Below, in pieces: positions 36,940-44,576 of a stretch of DNA of 64,000 bases. Position numbers and translations under genes: made by a program. This stretch comes from Alphaproteobacteria bacterium (GTDB taxonomy: Bacteria; Pseudomonadota; Alphaproteobacteria; Rhizobiales; Xanthobacteraceae). The first letter of the stretch is position 1, and each line of letters opens with the position of its first letter. A model generated the notes under the pieces. That model searched no databases and was not told the origin of the DNA. It saw nothing but the letters and a program-made list of their open reading frames with translations. Where the stretch lies: positions 1-64,000 of the forward strand of contig VGEP01000002.1 of the NCBI GenBank assembly GCA_016869215.1, read 5' to 3'.

Positions 36940-37920
36940 ATGATCCGGACATCGCTTGCAGCAGCGGCAACGCTCGCACTCGGCACGACGGCCTTCGTCG
37001 TGGCGACGGTCGGCGCGTCGGCGCAGAATTTTCCGTCGAAGCCGATCAAGATTCTGGTCGGCTTCCCCGCCGGCGGGCCGAGCGACGTGCCCGCGCGCCT
37101 GATTGCGACGAAGATGCAGGCCGCGCTGGGCCAGCCGGTCGTGGTCGAGAACAAGACCGGCGCCGCCGGCATGATCGCGCTGAAAGACCTGCTGGCGCAG
37201 CCGCGCGACGGCCACACGCTGCTGCTCTGCTCCTACATCGACGCGATCAATCCGTCGATCTTCAAGAAGGTCGACTACAAGCTCGACGACATCGTGCCGG
37301 TGTCGCTGATCCAGAAGGCGTACTACGCCATCGCGGTGCCGACGGCGTCGCCCGCGAACGACCTGAAAGGCTTCGTCGCGCATGCCAAGGCCAATCCGGG
37401 CAAGCTGAACTACGGCCGCGTCGGCACCGGCTCCGTGACCGAAGTGGTGCCGCGGCAGTTCGAGAAGACGGCGGGCATCGCGATGACCGGCGTGACGTTC
37501 CGCGGCACCGGCCCGGCGCTGCAGGAGGTCGTGGCGAACCGCCTCGACTTCATGGTCGGGCCGCTGTCGCTCACCATGCCGCTGCTCCAAGGCCAGAAGC
37601 TCAAGGTGATCGCGATGACGAGCCCGCAGCGGATCGCGAGCGCGCCGAGCGTACCGACCATGCGCGAACAGGGCGTCAACATCGTCAGCGAAGGCTGGTG
37701 GGGCGTCTGCGCGGCGTCGGGCACGCCCGCGCCGGTGCTGGAGGCGGTGAACAAGCAGGTGGTGGCGGCGGTGAACTCAGCCGATTTCAAGACGCCGATC
37801 GAGAAGACCGGCGTGATCGCGGGCGCGACCTCGCTCGCCGACGCTGCGAAGATTTGGAAGGAGACCGCGGCGGAGGCGGAGAAGCTTTACAAGGAGATTG
37901 GATTCCAGAAGGTGGATTAG
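36940..37920 (+). CDS. Bug-family periplasmic binding protein (divergent from kdgD)
   Basis: The 326-residue protein has a signal peptide to about residue 28. The Bug signature FPSKPIKILVGFPAGGPSDVPARL is followed by VENKTGAAGMIA and PRDGHTLLLC, which shape the carboxylate pocket. The ATG at 36940 follows GGGGGAA. Its partner divergently encodes a glucarate-pathway enzyme, so a sugar diacid or its breakdown product is a reasonable ligand. No TctAB genes are close. Confidence 0.9.
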   Translation: MIRTSLAAAATLALGTTAFVVATVGASAQNFPSKPIKILVGFPAGGPSDVPARLIATKMQAALGQPVVVENKTGAAGMIALKDLLAQPRDGHTLLLCSYIDAINPSIFKKVDYKLDDIVPVSLIQKAYYAIAVPTASPANDLKGFVAHAKANPGKLNYGRVGTGSVTEVVPRQFEKTAGIAMTGVTFRGTGPALQEVVANRLDFMVGPLSLTMPLLQGQKLKVIAMTSPQRIASAPSVPTMREQGVNIVSEGWWGVCAASGTPAPVLEAVNKQVVAAVNSADFKTPIEKTGVIAGATSLADAAKIWKETAAEAEKLYKEIGFQKVD

Positions 37921-37944
37921 GGGCGGCTCGCCGCGGCCACCGCG

Positions 37945-38003
37945 CCACCCTCTCCCCTCCGGGGGAGAGGGTGCCCGCGCGAAGCGCGGGCGGGTGAGGG
38001 GGC
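37945..38003 (+). repeat. Bipartite REP element, left flank of the DUF559 gene
   Basis: This element has the hairpin CCCTCTCCCC ... GGGGGAGAGGG, then GTGCCCGCGCGAAGCGCGGGC (second hairpin), then GGGTGAGGGGG. The same layout in inverted orientation lies at 38371-38428 on the other side of the gene. Confidence 0.8.
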
Positions 38004-38004
38004 C

Positions 38005-38364
38005 CTAGTTGTCCGGCGGCTGCAATCGCTCGAACAAATCCATCAGCACACCATCCGGATTCTTGAGGATGTCGATGTTCGAGTAGCGGACGACGGCATA
38101 ACCCTCCTCAGCAAGCCAGCGGTCCCGCGCAGCATCGTACCTAGTGTCCGCATGTTGCCCGCCGTCCGCTTCGACAATCAGCTTACGGCGCAGGCACACG
38201 AAATCTGCGATGTAAGGACCGACGGGCGCCTGCCTGCGAAATTTTGCGCCACCCAACCTTCGGTCGCGCAACAGCAGCCAAAGCCTCTTTTCAGCGTCCG
38301 TGGCGTCGCGGCGCATCGCGCGGGCGCGTCTGGTGGCGAGCGGTGGACGCTCGAATTTCACCAC
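38005..38364 (-). CDS. DUF559 (Vsr/restriction-endonuclease-fold) protein
   Basis: The 119-residue protein has the DUF559 layout: RRDATDAEKRLWLLLRDRRLGGAKFRRQAPVG, then YIADFVCLRRKLIVEADGGQH with the nuclease-type D...E acid pair, then a C-terminal AVVRYSNIDIL strand. The fold is that of very-short-patch-repair and type II restriction enzymes, so DNA cleavage is plausible. The gene is tightly enclosed by inverted bipartite REP elements, which may be its mode of spread. No methyltransferase is adjacent. Confidence 0.88.
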   Translation of the reverse strand: MVKFERPPLATRRARAMRRDATDAEKRLWLLLRDRRLGGAKFRRQAPVGPYIADFVCLRRKLIVEADGGQHADTRYDAARDRWLAEEGYAVVRYSNIDILKNPDGVLMDLFERLQPPDN

Positions 38365-38370
38365 GAGGAA

Positions 38371-38428
38371 GCCCCCTCACCCGGTCCGGCCTTCGGCCGG
38401 ACCACCCTCTCCCCCAACGGGGAGAGGG
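38371..38428 (-). repeat. Bipartite REP element, right flank of the DUF559 gene (inverted)
   Basis: Read on the minus strand, this element gives CCCTCTCC ... GGGGGAGAGGGTGG, a second hairpin GGTCCGGCC-GAA-GGCCGGACC, then GGGTGAGGGGGC. It mirrors the left flank, with the central hairpin differing in sequence but not in design. Confidence 0.8.
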
Positions 38429-38455
38429 AAACCCGCGGCACGGCTTGGCTACACG

Positions 38456-39637
38456 TCAAGCCGCCTTGCGCGTCGCCAGGAACTCGCTCATCCGCCCGAG
38501 CGCCTTCAAAATATTCTCGGTCGAGTTGGCGTAAGACAGCCGCAGATAGCCCTCGCCCAGAATGCCGAAGTCCGGGCCGCCGATGGTGACAACGCCGGTT
38601 TCGTTCAGCAGCGTCGTCGCAAGCTCCTTCGCCTTCCAGCCGGTGCGCTTGACGTTGGGGAACGCATAGAACGCGCCCTTGGGCACCGCGCAGGACACGC
38701 CGGGCAATTTGTTGAGCCCTTCGACCACCACCTTCCGGCGCTTGTCGAACTCGGCGACCATCCGCTCTGCCTCGTCCTGCGGGCCGGTTAGCGCGGCGAG
38801 CCCCGCGTACTGCGCCGAGGCGTTGACGCAGGAGTGCAAATTGACCGCGAGCTTGCGCGCATAGTCGTAGAGCTTGCCGGGCCACACCGCGTAGCCGAGC
38901 CGCCAGCCGGTCATGGCGTAGGTCTTGGACCAGCCGTTGAGCAGGATCAGCCGGTCGCGGATCGACGGATAGGACAAGAGGCACACATGCGTCTCGCCGT
39001 CGTAGACCATGTGATCGTAGATCTCGTCGGACATCACGCAGACGTCGGGAAATCTTTCCAGACCGGCAACGAGCTTCTCGATTTCGGCTTTGCCGGTCAC
39101 GCCGCCGGTCGGGTTGGCCGGCGAGTTGATAATCAGCAGCCGCGTCTGCGGCGTGATCAGCGACAGCGTCTCCTCGGCGGAAAACGCAAAGCCGTTCTCC
39201 TCGCGGATCGGCACCGGGATCGGCCGCGCGCCGGTGAACTCGATCATCGAGCGGTAAATCGGGAATCCCGGATCGGGATAGAGGATGTCCACGCCCGGCT
39301 CGCCGAACATCAGGATCGACATGAACATGGTCGGCTTGCCGCCGGGCATGATCATCACGCTGTCGGGTGAGACCTCGACCTTGAAGCGCTTGTGCAGATC
39401 GGCGGCCACCGCCTCGCGCAGCGGCGGAATGCCGTTCGCCGCCGTGTAGCCATGATGCCCGTCGCGCAGCGCCTTGATCGCCGCCTCGACGATGTGGTCC
39501 GGCGTGCGGAAATCCGGCTGGCCGATGCCGAGGCTGATGATGTCGCGGCCCTGGGCGGCCAGCGCGTTGGCGCGCGCGAGCACGGCGAAGGCGTTTTCCT
39601 CGCCGATACGGTCGAAGGCCGCAATGGTCTTCAGCAT
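38456..39637 (-). CDS. Class I/II PLP-dependent aminotransferase (aspartate-aminotransferase-like)
   Basis: The 393-residue enzyme has the PLP-lysine motif SKTYAMTGWRLGY near residue 240. The cofactor-binding Asp/Tyr region is SDEIYDHMVY, substrate-binding NSPANPTGG lies near 171, and the C-terminal LRLSYANS arginine contacts the alpha-carboxylate. N-terminal GIGQPDFRTP is typical of the I-gamma subgroup. It transfers an amino group to a keto acid, most likely 2-oxoglutarate; specificity is open. It ends near the right REP of the DUF559 cassette. Confidence 0.9.
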   Translation of the reverse strand: MLKTIAAFDRIGEENAFAVLARANALAAQGRDIISLGIGQPDFRTPDHIVEAAIKALRDGHHGYTAANGIPPLREAVAADLHKRFKVEVSPDSVMIMPGGKPTMFMSILMFGEPGVDILYPDPGFPIYRSMIEFTGARPIPVPIREENGFAFSAEETLSLITPQTRLLIINSPANPTGGVTGKAEIEKLVAGLERFPDVCVMSDEIYDHMVYDGETHVCLLSYPSIRDRLILLNGWSKTYAMTGWRLGYAVWPGKLYDYARKLAVNLHSCVNASAQYAGLAALTGPQDEAERMVAEFDKRRKVVVEGLNKLPGVSCAVPKGAFYAFPNVKRTGWKAKELATTLLNETGVVTIGGPDFGILGEGYLRLSYANSTENILKALGRMSEFLATRKAA

Positions 39638-39716
39638 GTCGGTGGTCCCCGGAGCTTGCTATCGATCCGGGGCGACTTTGCGGCGGCCGCCCGGCCGCCG
39701 TCAACCGCGGCCGGGT

Positions 39717-40031
39717 TCAGTCGTAGCCGCCGAACCGGGTCATATCCCGCATCAGTTCGAACCGGATGTTCGGATCGGGATCGTCGCCGAGATACTCGTT
39801 GGCGAAATAAATCGGACCGGCGGGCACAAGGTCGGTGCCCCAATAGCCCGGCCGCGCCCGCTGGGCGGTCCGTTGGCGCGGCTTGCCTTTGGCCGCAACC
39901 GAAGCGGCGGCCGTGGCCTTCTTCTTCGACGCGGAGGACTTGGCGGCTTCCGCCGCGGTCGGCAACGCCGCCGCCGTGGCGAAGGCGAGGCCGAACACAG
40001 CGATCATGAGTTTTGCGGGAAAGCGCATCAT
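39717..40031 (-). CDS. Small exported protein with conserved GDDPDP C-terminus (paralogue 1)
   Basis: The 104-residue product starts at the ATG at 40031 (a second ATG follows at once) with GAGG upstream. Signal peptide (MMRFPAKLMIAVFGLAFATAAALPTAAEA) is followed by a Lys/Ala/Ser/Arg-rich basic stretch of about 35 residues and a C-terminal region of about 40. That region reads FANEYLGDDPDPNIRFELMRDM ending in FGGYD. The same C-terminal pattern occurs in the next gene. Function unknown. Confidence 0.65.
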   Translation of the reverse strand: MMRFPAKLMIAVFGLAFATAAALPTAAEAAKSSASKKKATAAASVAAKGKPRQRTAQRARPGYWGTDLVPAGPIYFANEYLGDDPDPNIRFELMRDMTRFGGYD

Positions 40032-40132
40032 GGCGAGCCTCAATGTTTCATCTGCGATTCTGCGGTCATGCCGCCCGGCGAGGCGTGGCAACGGCCTGCA
40101 ACGGGCGTGCGATCGTTTTGCGTTGCGGACGT

Positions 40133-40435
40133 TCAGTCCACGCCGCCGTAGCGCGCCGACAACTCGCGCATCAGTTCGAACCGGATGTGCGGGTCCGGGT
40201 CGTCGCCGAGGTAATCGGGCCCGTTGTAGAGCGGCCCGGGCCGCACCAGGTTCGCGCCCCGGTGGCGGACCTGCGCCGAACGGCGCGGCTGAGCCTTGGC
40301 GACTTTCGCCTGCTTTGCGGCGACGCGCTTTTTGCCCTCGGACGACTGGGCCTCGGCTGGCACCGCTGCGGTCATCGCCAGTCCGACGGTGGCCGCAGCA
40401 GCCGCCAATAGCAGCTTGGAGGTGCGGATTCGCAT
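40133..40435 (-). CDS. Small exported protein with conserved GDDPDP C-terminus (paralogue 2)
   Basis: The 100-residue protein from the ATG at 40435 has a signal peptide (MRIRTSKLLLAAAAATVGLAMTAA), a basic Lys/Arg/Ala/Gln linker and the C-terminal GPDYLGDDPDPHIRFELMREL ending GGVD. The layout and tail match its downstream neighbour closely, while the linkers differ, so they arose by tandem duplication. The invariant GDDPDPxIRFELMR segment is likely the functional part. Unknown role. Confidence 0.65.
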   Translation of the reverse strand: MRIRTSKLLLAAAAATVGLAMTAAVPAEAQSSEGKKRVAAKQAKVAKAQPRRSAQVRHRGANLVRPGPLYNGPDYLGDDPDPHIRFELMRELSARYGGVD

Positions 40436-40709
40436 GGTGGACCTCGAAATATTGGGCCGCGGTGTGAAATGCTGTCCCGGCCTGCGAACGGCAAACCCCG
40501 CGCTGCGCAATGTCGTCCGTGCAAACGGATCACATTGTGGTGTTGGAGCGGCGCGCAGCGGGACGATTCGAAGGGCCGGGCCGGCACGACATGAGCGAAC
40601 CCCGAGTCGCTTCGACGCCCCTCGTCCATGTTGACACCCCCCGCGCCGATTTCCGATGCTGCCGCACTGCAACGACAACAGCCGCCCTCAGGCGGCCGGG
40701 GAGGACACG

Positions 40710-41780
40710 ATGACGATCCGCACTTTGGTGAAGGCGATGGCATGCGCCGCCGTGCTGGCTGCCGCGGCGCCGGCTTCCGCGCAGGAGACGATCCGGCTCC
40801 GGATCGCGTCCGGCCATCCGCCGGTCAACACCTACGCCAACCTGATGCAGAACTTCTTCGGCCCGGAGGTGACGAAACGCGTCGCGGCGCGGACCAAGCA
40901 CAAGGTCGAGTTCGTGCACGGCTATGGCGGCGCGATGGTGAAGGTCGCCGACACGCTGGAAGGCGTACAGGCCGGTATCATCGACATCGGCGGCTTCTGC
41001 TTCTGCTTCGAGCCGTCGAACCTGCCGCTGCATGCGTTCCAGGTGATGCTGCCGTTCGGCACCATGGACCCGGTCACGAGCCTCAAGGTGGCGCGCGCCG
41101 TGTACGACAAGGTGCCGTACATGTCGAAGGTGTTCGAGGACAAGTTCCGCCAGAAGCTGATCGCGCTGATCGCGGACAACGGCTACAACCTCGGCACCAC
41201 GATGGAGTGGAACAACGTCGCCGACCTCAAGGGCGTGAAGCTCGCAGGCGCAGGGCTGAACCTGAAGTGGCTTGAGTTCGCGGGCGCAGTGCCGGTGCAG
41301 GGCTCGCTGGTCGAGGCCTATCAGGGCCTGCAGACCGGCGTCTACAACGGCTGGATCATGTTCCCGTCGGGCTACGTGAACTTCAAGCTCTACGAGAAGG
41401 GCAAGTACTACACCGAGATCGGCTTCGGCGCGATCACCTGGCACGGCCTGACCGTCAATTCGGCGCGCTGGGCCAAGCTCCCGAAGGAAGTGCAGGACAT
41501 CATCCTGGAGGTCGCCAGGGAATACGAGACGATGACCGGGACGGTGAACAAGGAGAACTATCCGAAGCAGATCGCCGAGCTGAAGGCGAAGGGCGCCGTG
41601 GTCCGGCAACTGCCCGACAAGGTGCGGCTCGACTGGGCCAACTCGCTCGCCAAGTGGCCGGCGCAGATGGCCAAGGAGCTCGACGCCAAGGGCCTGCCCG
41701 GCACGCTGGTGCTGGAGACGGCGCTCAAGGCCGCCGAGGACAACGGCCACAAGTGGCCGGTGCGGTATAATTTGAAGTAG
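40710..41780 (+). CDS. dctP: TRAP transporter substrate-binding protein (DctP type)
   Basis: The 356-residue exported protein binds a carboxylic acid and delivers it to DctQM. Signal peptide MTIRTLVKAMACAAVLAAAAPASA is followed by TIRLRIASGHPPVNTYANLMQNFF. The middle of the protein has the NGWIMFPSGYVNFKLYE segment typical of DctP-like lobes; the usual carboxylate-binding Arg is not securely assigned. The ATG at 40710 has GAGGACACG upstream. It is followed by a 150-bp palindromic element and then dctQ. Confidence 0.9.
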   Translation: MTIRTLVKAMACAAVLAAAAPASAQETIRLRIASGHPPVNTYANLMQNFFGPEVTKRVAARTKHKVEFVHGYGGAMVKVADTLEGVQAGIIDIGGFCFCFEPSNLPLHAFQVMLPFGTMDPVTSLKVARAVYDKVPYMSKVFEDKFRQKLIALIADNGYNLGTTMEWNNVADLKGVKLAGAGLNLKWLEFAGAVPVQGSLVEAYQGLQTGVYNGWIMFPSGYVNFKLYEKGKYYTEIGFGAITWHGLTVNSARWAKLPKEVQDIILEVAREYETMTGTVNKENYPKQIAELKAKGAVVRQLPDKVRLDWANSLAKWPAQMAKELDAKGLPGTLVLETALKAAEDNGHKWPVRYNLK

Positions 41781-41794
41781 CGGCTGGCTCGGAT

Positions 41795-41940
41795 ACCTCC
41801 CCCTGAAAGGGGGAGGTCGGCAGGCCGAAAGCGCGTGTCCGCGCATCTTGGACGCGCTATGGCTTGCCGGGTGGGGGTTGGTCGTCCGACATCCAACCGT
41901 CGACCCCCACGCCACCCCTCCCCCTTTCAGGGGGAGGGAG
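41795..41940. repeat. Large palindromic element, family E, between dctP and dctQ
   Basis: Hairpin ACCTCCCCCTGAAAGGGGGAGGT (41795-41817) at the left and CCCTCCCCCTTTCAGGGGGAGGG at the right flank an interior with further inverted segments (GTGGGGGTTGG/CCAACCGTCGACCCCCAC). A partial copy lies at 48345-48372. As it sits inside an operon it should strongly fold in the mRNA and may cause higher DctP than DctQM expression. Confidence 0.8.
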
Positions 41941-41958
41941 TCACGCGCGGAGCTGCCT

Positions 41959-42480
41959 GTGTTCCACCGCATCAACGACCGCCTCGTCCACGCGCTGCTT
42001 GCGGTGGCGGCGCTGCTGACGTTCCTGCTGAGCTTTCTCGTGGTCGCGGACGTGGTCGGCCGCGGCGCGTTCTCGAGCCCGGTCAAGGGCACGCCCGAGA
42101 TCGTGTCGATGTCGATCGTCATCATCTGTTTCCTGCTCGCGGGCTATTCCGTGCACAGCCGCAGCATGCTGCAGACCGACGCCCTGGTCGGCTTGATGGG
42201 CCGGCACGGGCCGCGGATCGCCGTCGTCTTGTCCGGCATTCTCGGCTTCATGTTCTTCGGGCTGATCGTCTGGGGCAGCATCGAACCCGCGCTGCACGCC
42301 TGGCGCAGCGGCGAGTTCGAGGGCGAAGGCGCGCTGCGCGTTCCGGTATGGCCGGCGCGCTTTGTGGTCATGTTCGGCGCACTGCTGGTGGCGCTGATCT
42401 ATCTGGGTCAGGCTGCCGAGGCAGCGACGTCGATCCTGCGCGGCGAAACCGACGACAATCCGCCGCCTCGGGCGCACTAG
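41959..42480 (+). CDS. dctQ: TRAP transporter small membrane subunit
   Basis: The 173-residue protein has four transmembrane helices, the DctQ norm. GTG at 41959, with CGGAG at about -8, gives VFHRINDRLVHALLAVAALL; upstream in-frame codons fall in the palindromic element and are unlikely. VVADVVGRGAF and PVKGTPEIVSMSIVIICFLLA are the conserved first-loop and second-helix segments. It joins DctM to form the membrane part of a sodium-driven secondary transporter. dctM follows 28 bp later. Confidence 0.88.
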   Translation: MFHRINDRLVHALLAVAALLTFLLSFLVVADVVGRGAFSSPVKGTPEIVSMSIVIICFLLAGYSVHSRSMLQTDALVGLMGRHGPRIAVVLSGILGFMFFGLIVWGSIEPALHAWRSGEFEGEGALRVPVWPARFVVMFGALLVALIYLGQAAEAATSILRGETDDNPPPRAH

Positions 42481-42508
42481 GCGCACGGGAGGCGCCGAAA
42501 GCACCGCC

Positions 42509-43861
42509 ATGCTGCAAAGCTTCGACATGATCGCCATTGTGGTGGTGCTGCTGGCGCTGGTGTTCGCCGGCGTGCACATCGCGATCGCACTCGGCATCAC
42601 CGCGGTGCTCGGTATCTACCTGATGCTGGGCGATATCGAGGTCGTCCGCACCTTCGTCGCCAACACCGCTTACGAGGCGCTGCGCGACTACGTGTTTGCG
42701 GTGATCCCGCTGTTCATGCTGATGGGCGAGTTCCTCGCCAAGTCGGGCGCGGCGCGCGATCTCTACGCGCTGGCGCACCGGATCAGCCGCTGGCTGCCCG
42801 CGCAGCTTGCGGTCGCAACCATCCTCAGCAACGCATTGTTCGCCTTCGTGACCGGCGTGAGCATCGCCGCCGCGGCCGCGTTCGCGCGCATCGCCTATCC
42901 GGAAATGCGGCGGTTCGGCTACCGGCGCGATTTCGCGCTCGGCTGCGTCACCGGCAGCGCCTGCCTCGGCATGCTGATCCCGCCGTCGGTGCTGATGATC
43001 GTGTGGGCGGTGCTGACCGAAATCTCGATCGGCAAGCTGTTCCTGGCCGGCATCGTGCCCGGTGCGCTGACTGCCGGCGCGATGATCGCCTATGTGGTGA
43101 TCGCGGCGCTGCTCGATCCGAGACTCGCCGGCGGGAACCTCGCGCCGGCAGGCGCGGTGCCGCTCGGCGCCGCCGTCACGGGTGCGGCGAGCGAACAGGC
43201 CGACGAACCGCTCGGCCGCCTCCTGTTCAGCACCGGGCTCGTGATCGCGCTCGTCGTCGGCGTGCTGGGCTCGATCTGGTTTGGCCTGTGCACGCCGACC
43301 GAAGGCGCCGGCGTCGGTGCCGTGGGCGCGCTGGTGCTGGCCATCATCAAGGGCATCAGGCCGCGTGAGGTCTGGGAGGTCGTCCTGTCGGTCGGCCGGA
43401 CCTCAGGGCCGCTGCTGCTGCTCTTGTTCTGCGCCCAGCTCTATTCGCGCGTCCTTTCGATGACCGGATTCACCGACGCCGCGAAGGATTTCCTGCTGGC
43501 CGTCGGGGCCGGACAATGGGGTGTCCTGACGGTGATGGTCGGGATCTGGCTGGTGCTGGGCTGCCTGATCGATTCCATTTCCATCATCCTGCTGACGGTG
43601 CCGATCTTCGCGCCGATTGCGACCCAGCTCGGGTTCGATCCGCTGGCCTTCGCCATCATCGGTATTCTGGCGGTCGAATGTGGCCTGCTCACCCCGCCGT
43701 TCGGACTGCTGGTGTTCACGGTCAAGGCCGCGGTGCCGGACGAGAATGTCACGCTCGCCGAAATATTCCGCGGATCGGCGCCCTACTGGCTCGTGCTCCT
43801 GCTGGTGATCGTGGCGATCGCGATGGTTCCACAGATCGCAACGTTCCTGCCGAATTTGTAG
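42509..43861 (+). CDS. dctM: TRAP transporter large membrane subunit
   Basis: The 450-residue protein has about 12-13 helices. It includes PLFMLMGEFLAKSG, GVSIAAAAAFARIAYPEMRRFGY, GMLIPPSVLMIVWAVLTEISIGKLFLAGIVPG and a second-half ECGLLTPPFGLLVFTVKAA that mirrors the first (inverted repeat topology of DctM). It carries the transport path for the acid captured by DctP. Its stop lies only four bases from the stop of the convergent SBP gene. Confidence 0.93.
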   Translation: MLQSFDMIAIVVVLLALVFAGVHIAIALGITAVLGIYLMLGDIEVVRTFVANTAYEALRDYVFAVIPLFMLMGEFLAKSGAARDLYALAHRISRWLPAQLAVATILSNALFAFVTGVSIAAAAAFARIAYPEMRRFGYRRDFALGCVTGSACLGMLIPPSVLMIVWAVLTEISIGKLFLAGIVPGALTAGAMIAYVVIAALLDPRLAGGNLAPAGAVPLGAAVTGAASEQADEPLGRLLFSTGLVIALVVGVLGSIWFGLCTPTEGAGVGAVGALVLAIIKGIRPREVWEVVLSVGRTSGPLLLLLFCAQLYSRVLSMTGFTDAAKDFLLAVGAGQWGVLTVMVGIWLVLGCLIDSISIILLTVPIFAPIATQLGFDPLAFAIIGILAVECGLLTPPFGLLVFTVKAAVPDENVTLAEIFRGSAPYWLVLLLVIVAIAMVPQIATFLPNL

Positions 43862-43865
43862 CCCG

Positions 43866-44576
43866 CTACGGCGCAACAGCGAGCTCGCGCAGCCCCGCTC
43901 TATCGAACGCACGGCGCACGATTCCATCGCGCTTGGCGCGCTCCAGGAATGCCGAGGCGGCGGCGAGCGCGGCCGGCCGACCCTTCGGCACCGCGATGGC
44001 GACGCCGGTCTGCTGGAAGCCGCCCTCGACGATGCGCGAGCCCGGAAGCTGCGCAACGAACGGCGGCAGCGAATCGCGCGACAGCGCGAACGCGTCGGCC
44101 CGGCCCGATATCATCGCCGCCATCGCCTCGGCGATGGACGGCGCGGCCTCGACCGCGGTGTTCTTCAACGTGCGCCCCGCGGCGCGGATGGTCGTGGTGT
44201 TGGCAATTCCGACGACGCGGATACCCGGACGGTCCACCTCGGCGACCGTGCGGATGCCCGACGCGCCCGTGACCATGTAGGTGCTCTCCACCAGGAAATA
44301 GACCGGGCCGAAATCGATGCGTTTCTTGCGCTCGTCGTCCACCGGCATGAACGACACGTCGATCGCGCCCGACGCCAGCGCGTCGGTCAGCTCACCGGTG
44401 TTGGGCGCGGCCGTCAGTTCGAGCGGCACGCCGAGCTCCGCCGCGAGAGCGTTCGCGAGATCGACGGTCACACCGCGCGGCGTGCCGTCCGCGTCCTTGA
44501 CCACGAACAGCGGCGACGGTGCGGGCGCGAAAGCCACGCCCGCGCGCAGCCTGCCGGTGGGGGTCAGTTCGTTCAT
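43866..44576 (-). CDS. Family 3 solute-binding-like protein without signal peptide
   Basis: The 236-residue protein has the SBP_bac_3 fold: GRLRAGVAFAPAPSPLFVVKDADGTPRGVTVDLANALAAELGV, then the TGELTDALASGAIDVSFMPVDDERKKRIDFGPVY lobe. It starts at 44576 with no leader, and its ATG overlaps the stop of the oxidase gene upstream (ATGA). A cytoplasmic binding protein translationally coupled to an enzyme suggests sensing or sequestering of the oxidase's substrate or product, rather than import. No ABC permease is adjacent. Confidence 0.82.
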   Translation of the reverse strand: MNELTPTGRLRAGVAFAPAPSPLFVVKDADGTPRGVTVDLANALAAELGVPLELTAAPNTGELTDALASGAIDVSFMPVDDERKKRIDFGPVYFLVESTYMVTGASGIRTVAEVDRPGIRVVGIANTTTIRAAGRTLKNTAVEAAPSIAEAMAAMISGRADAFALSRDSLPPFVAQLPGSRIVEGGFQQTGVAIAVPKGRPAALAAASAFLERAKRDGIVRRAFDRAGLRELAVAP

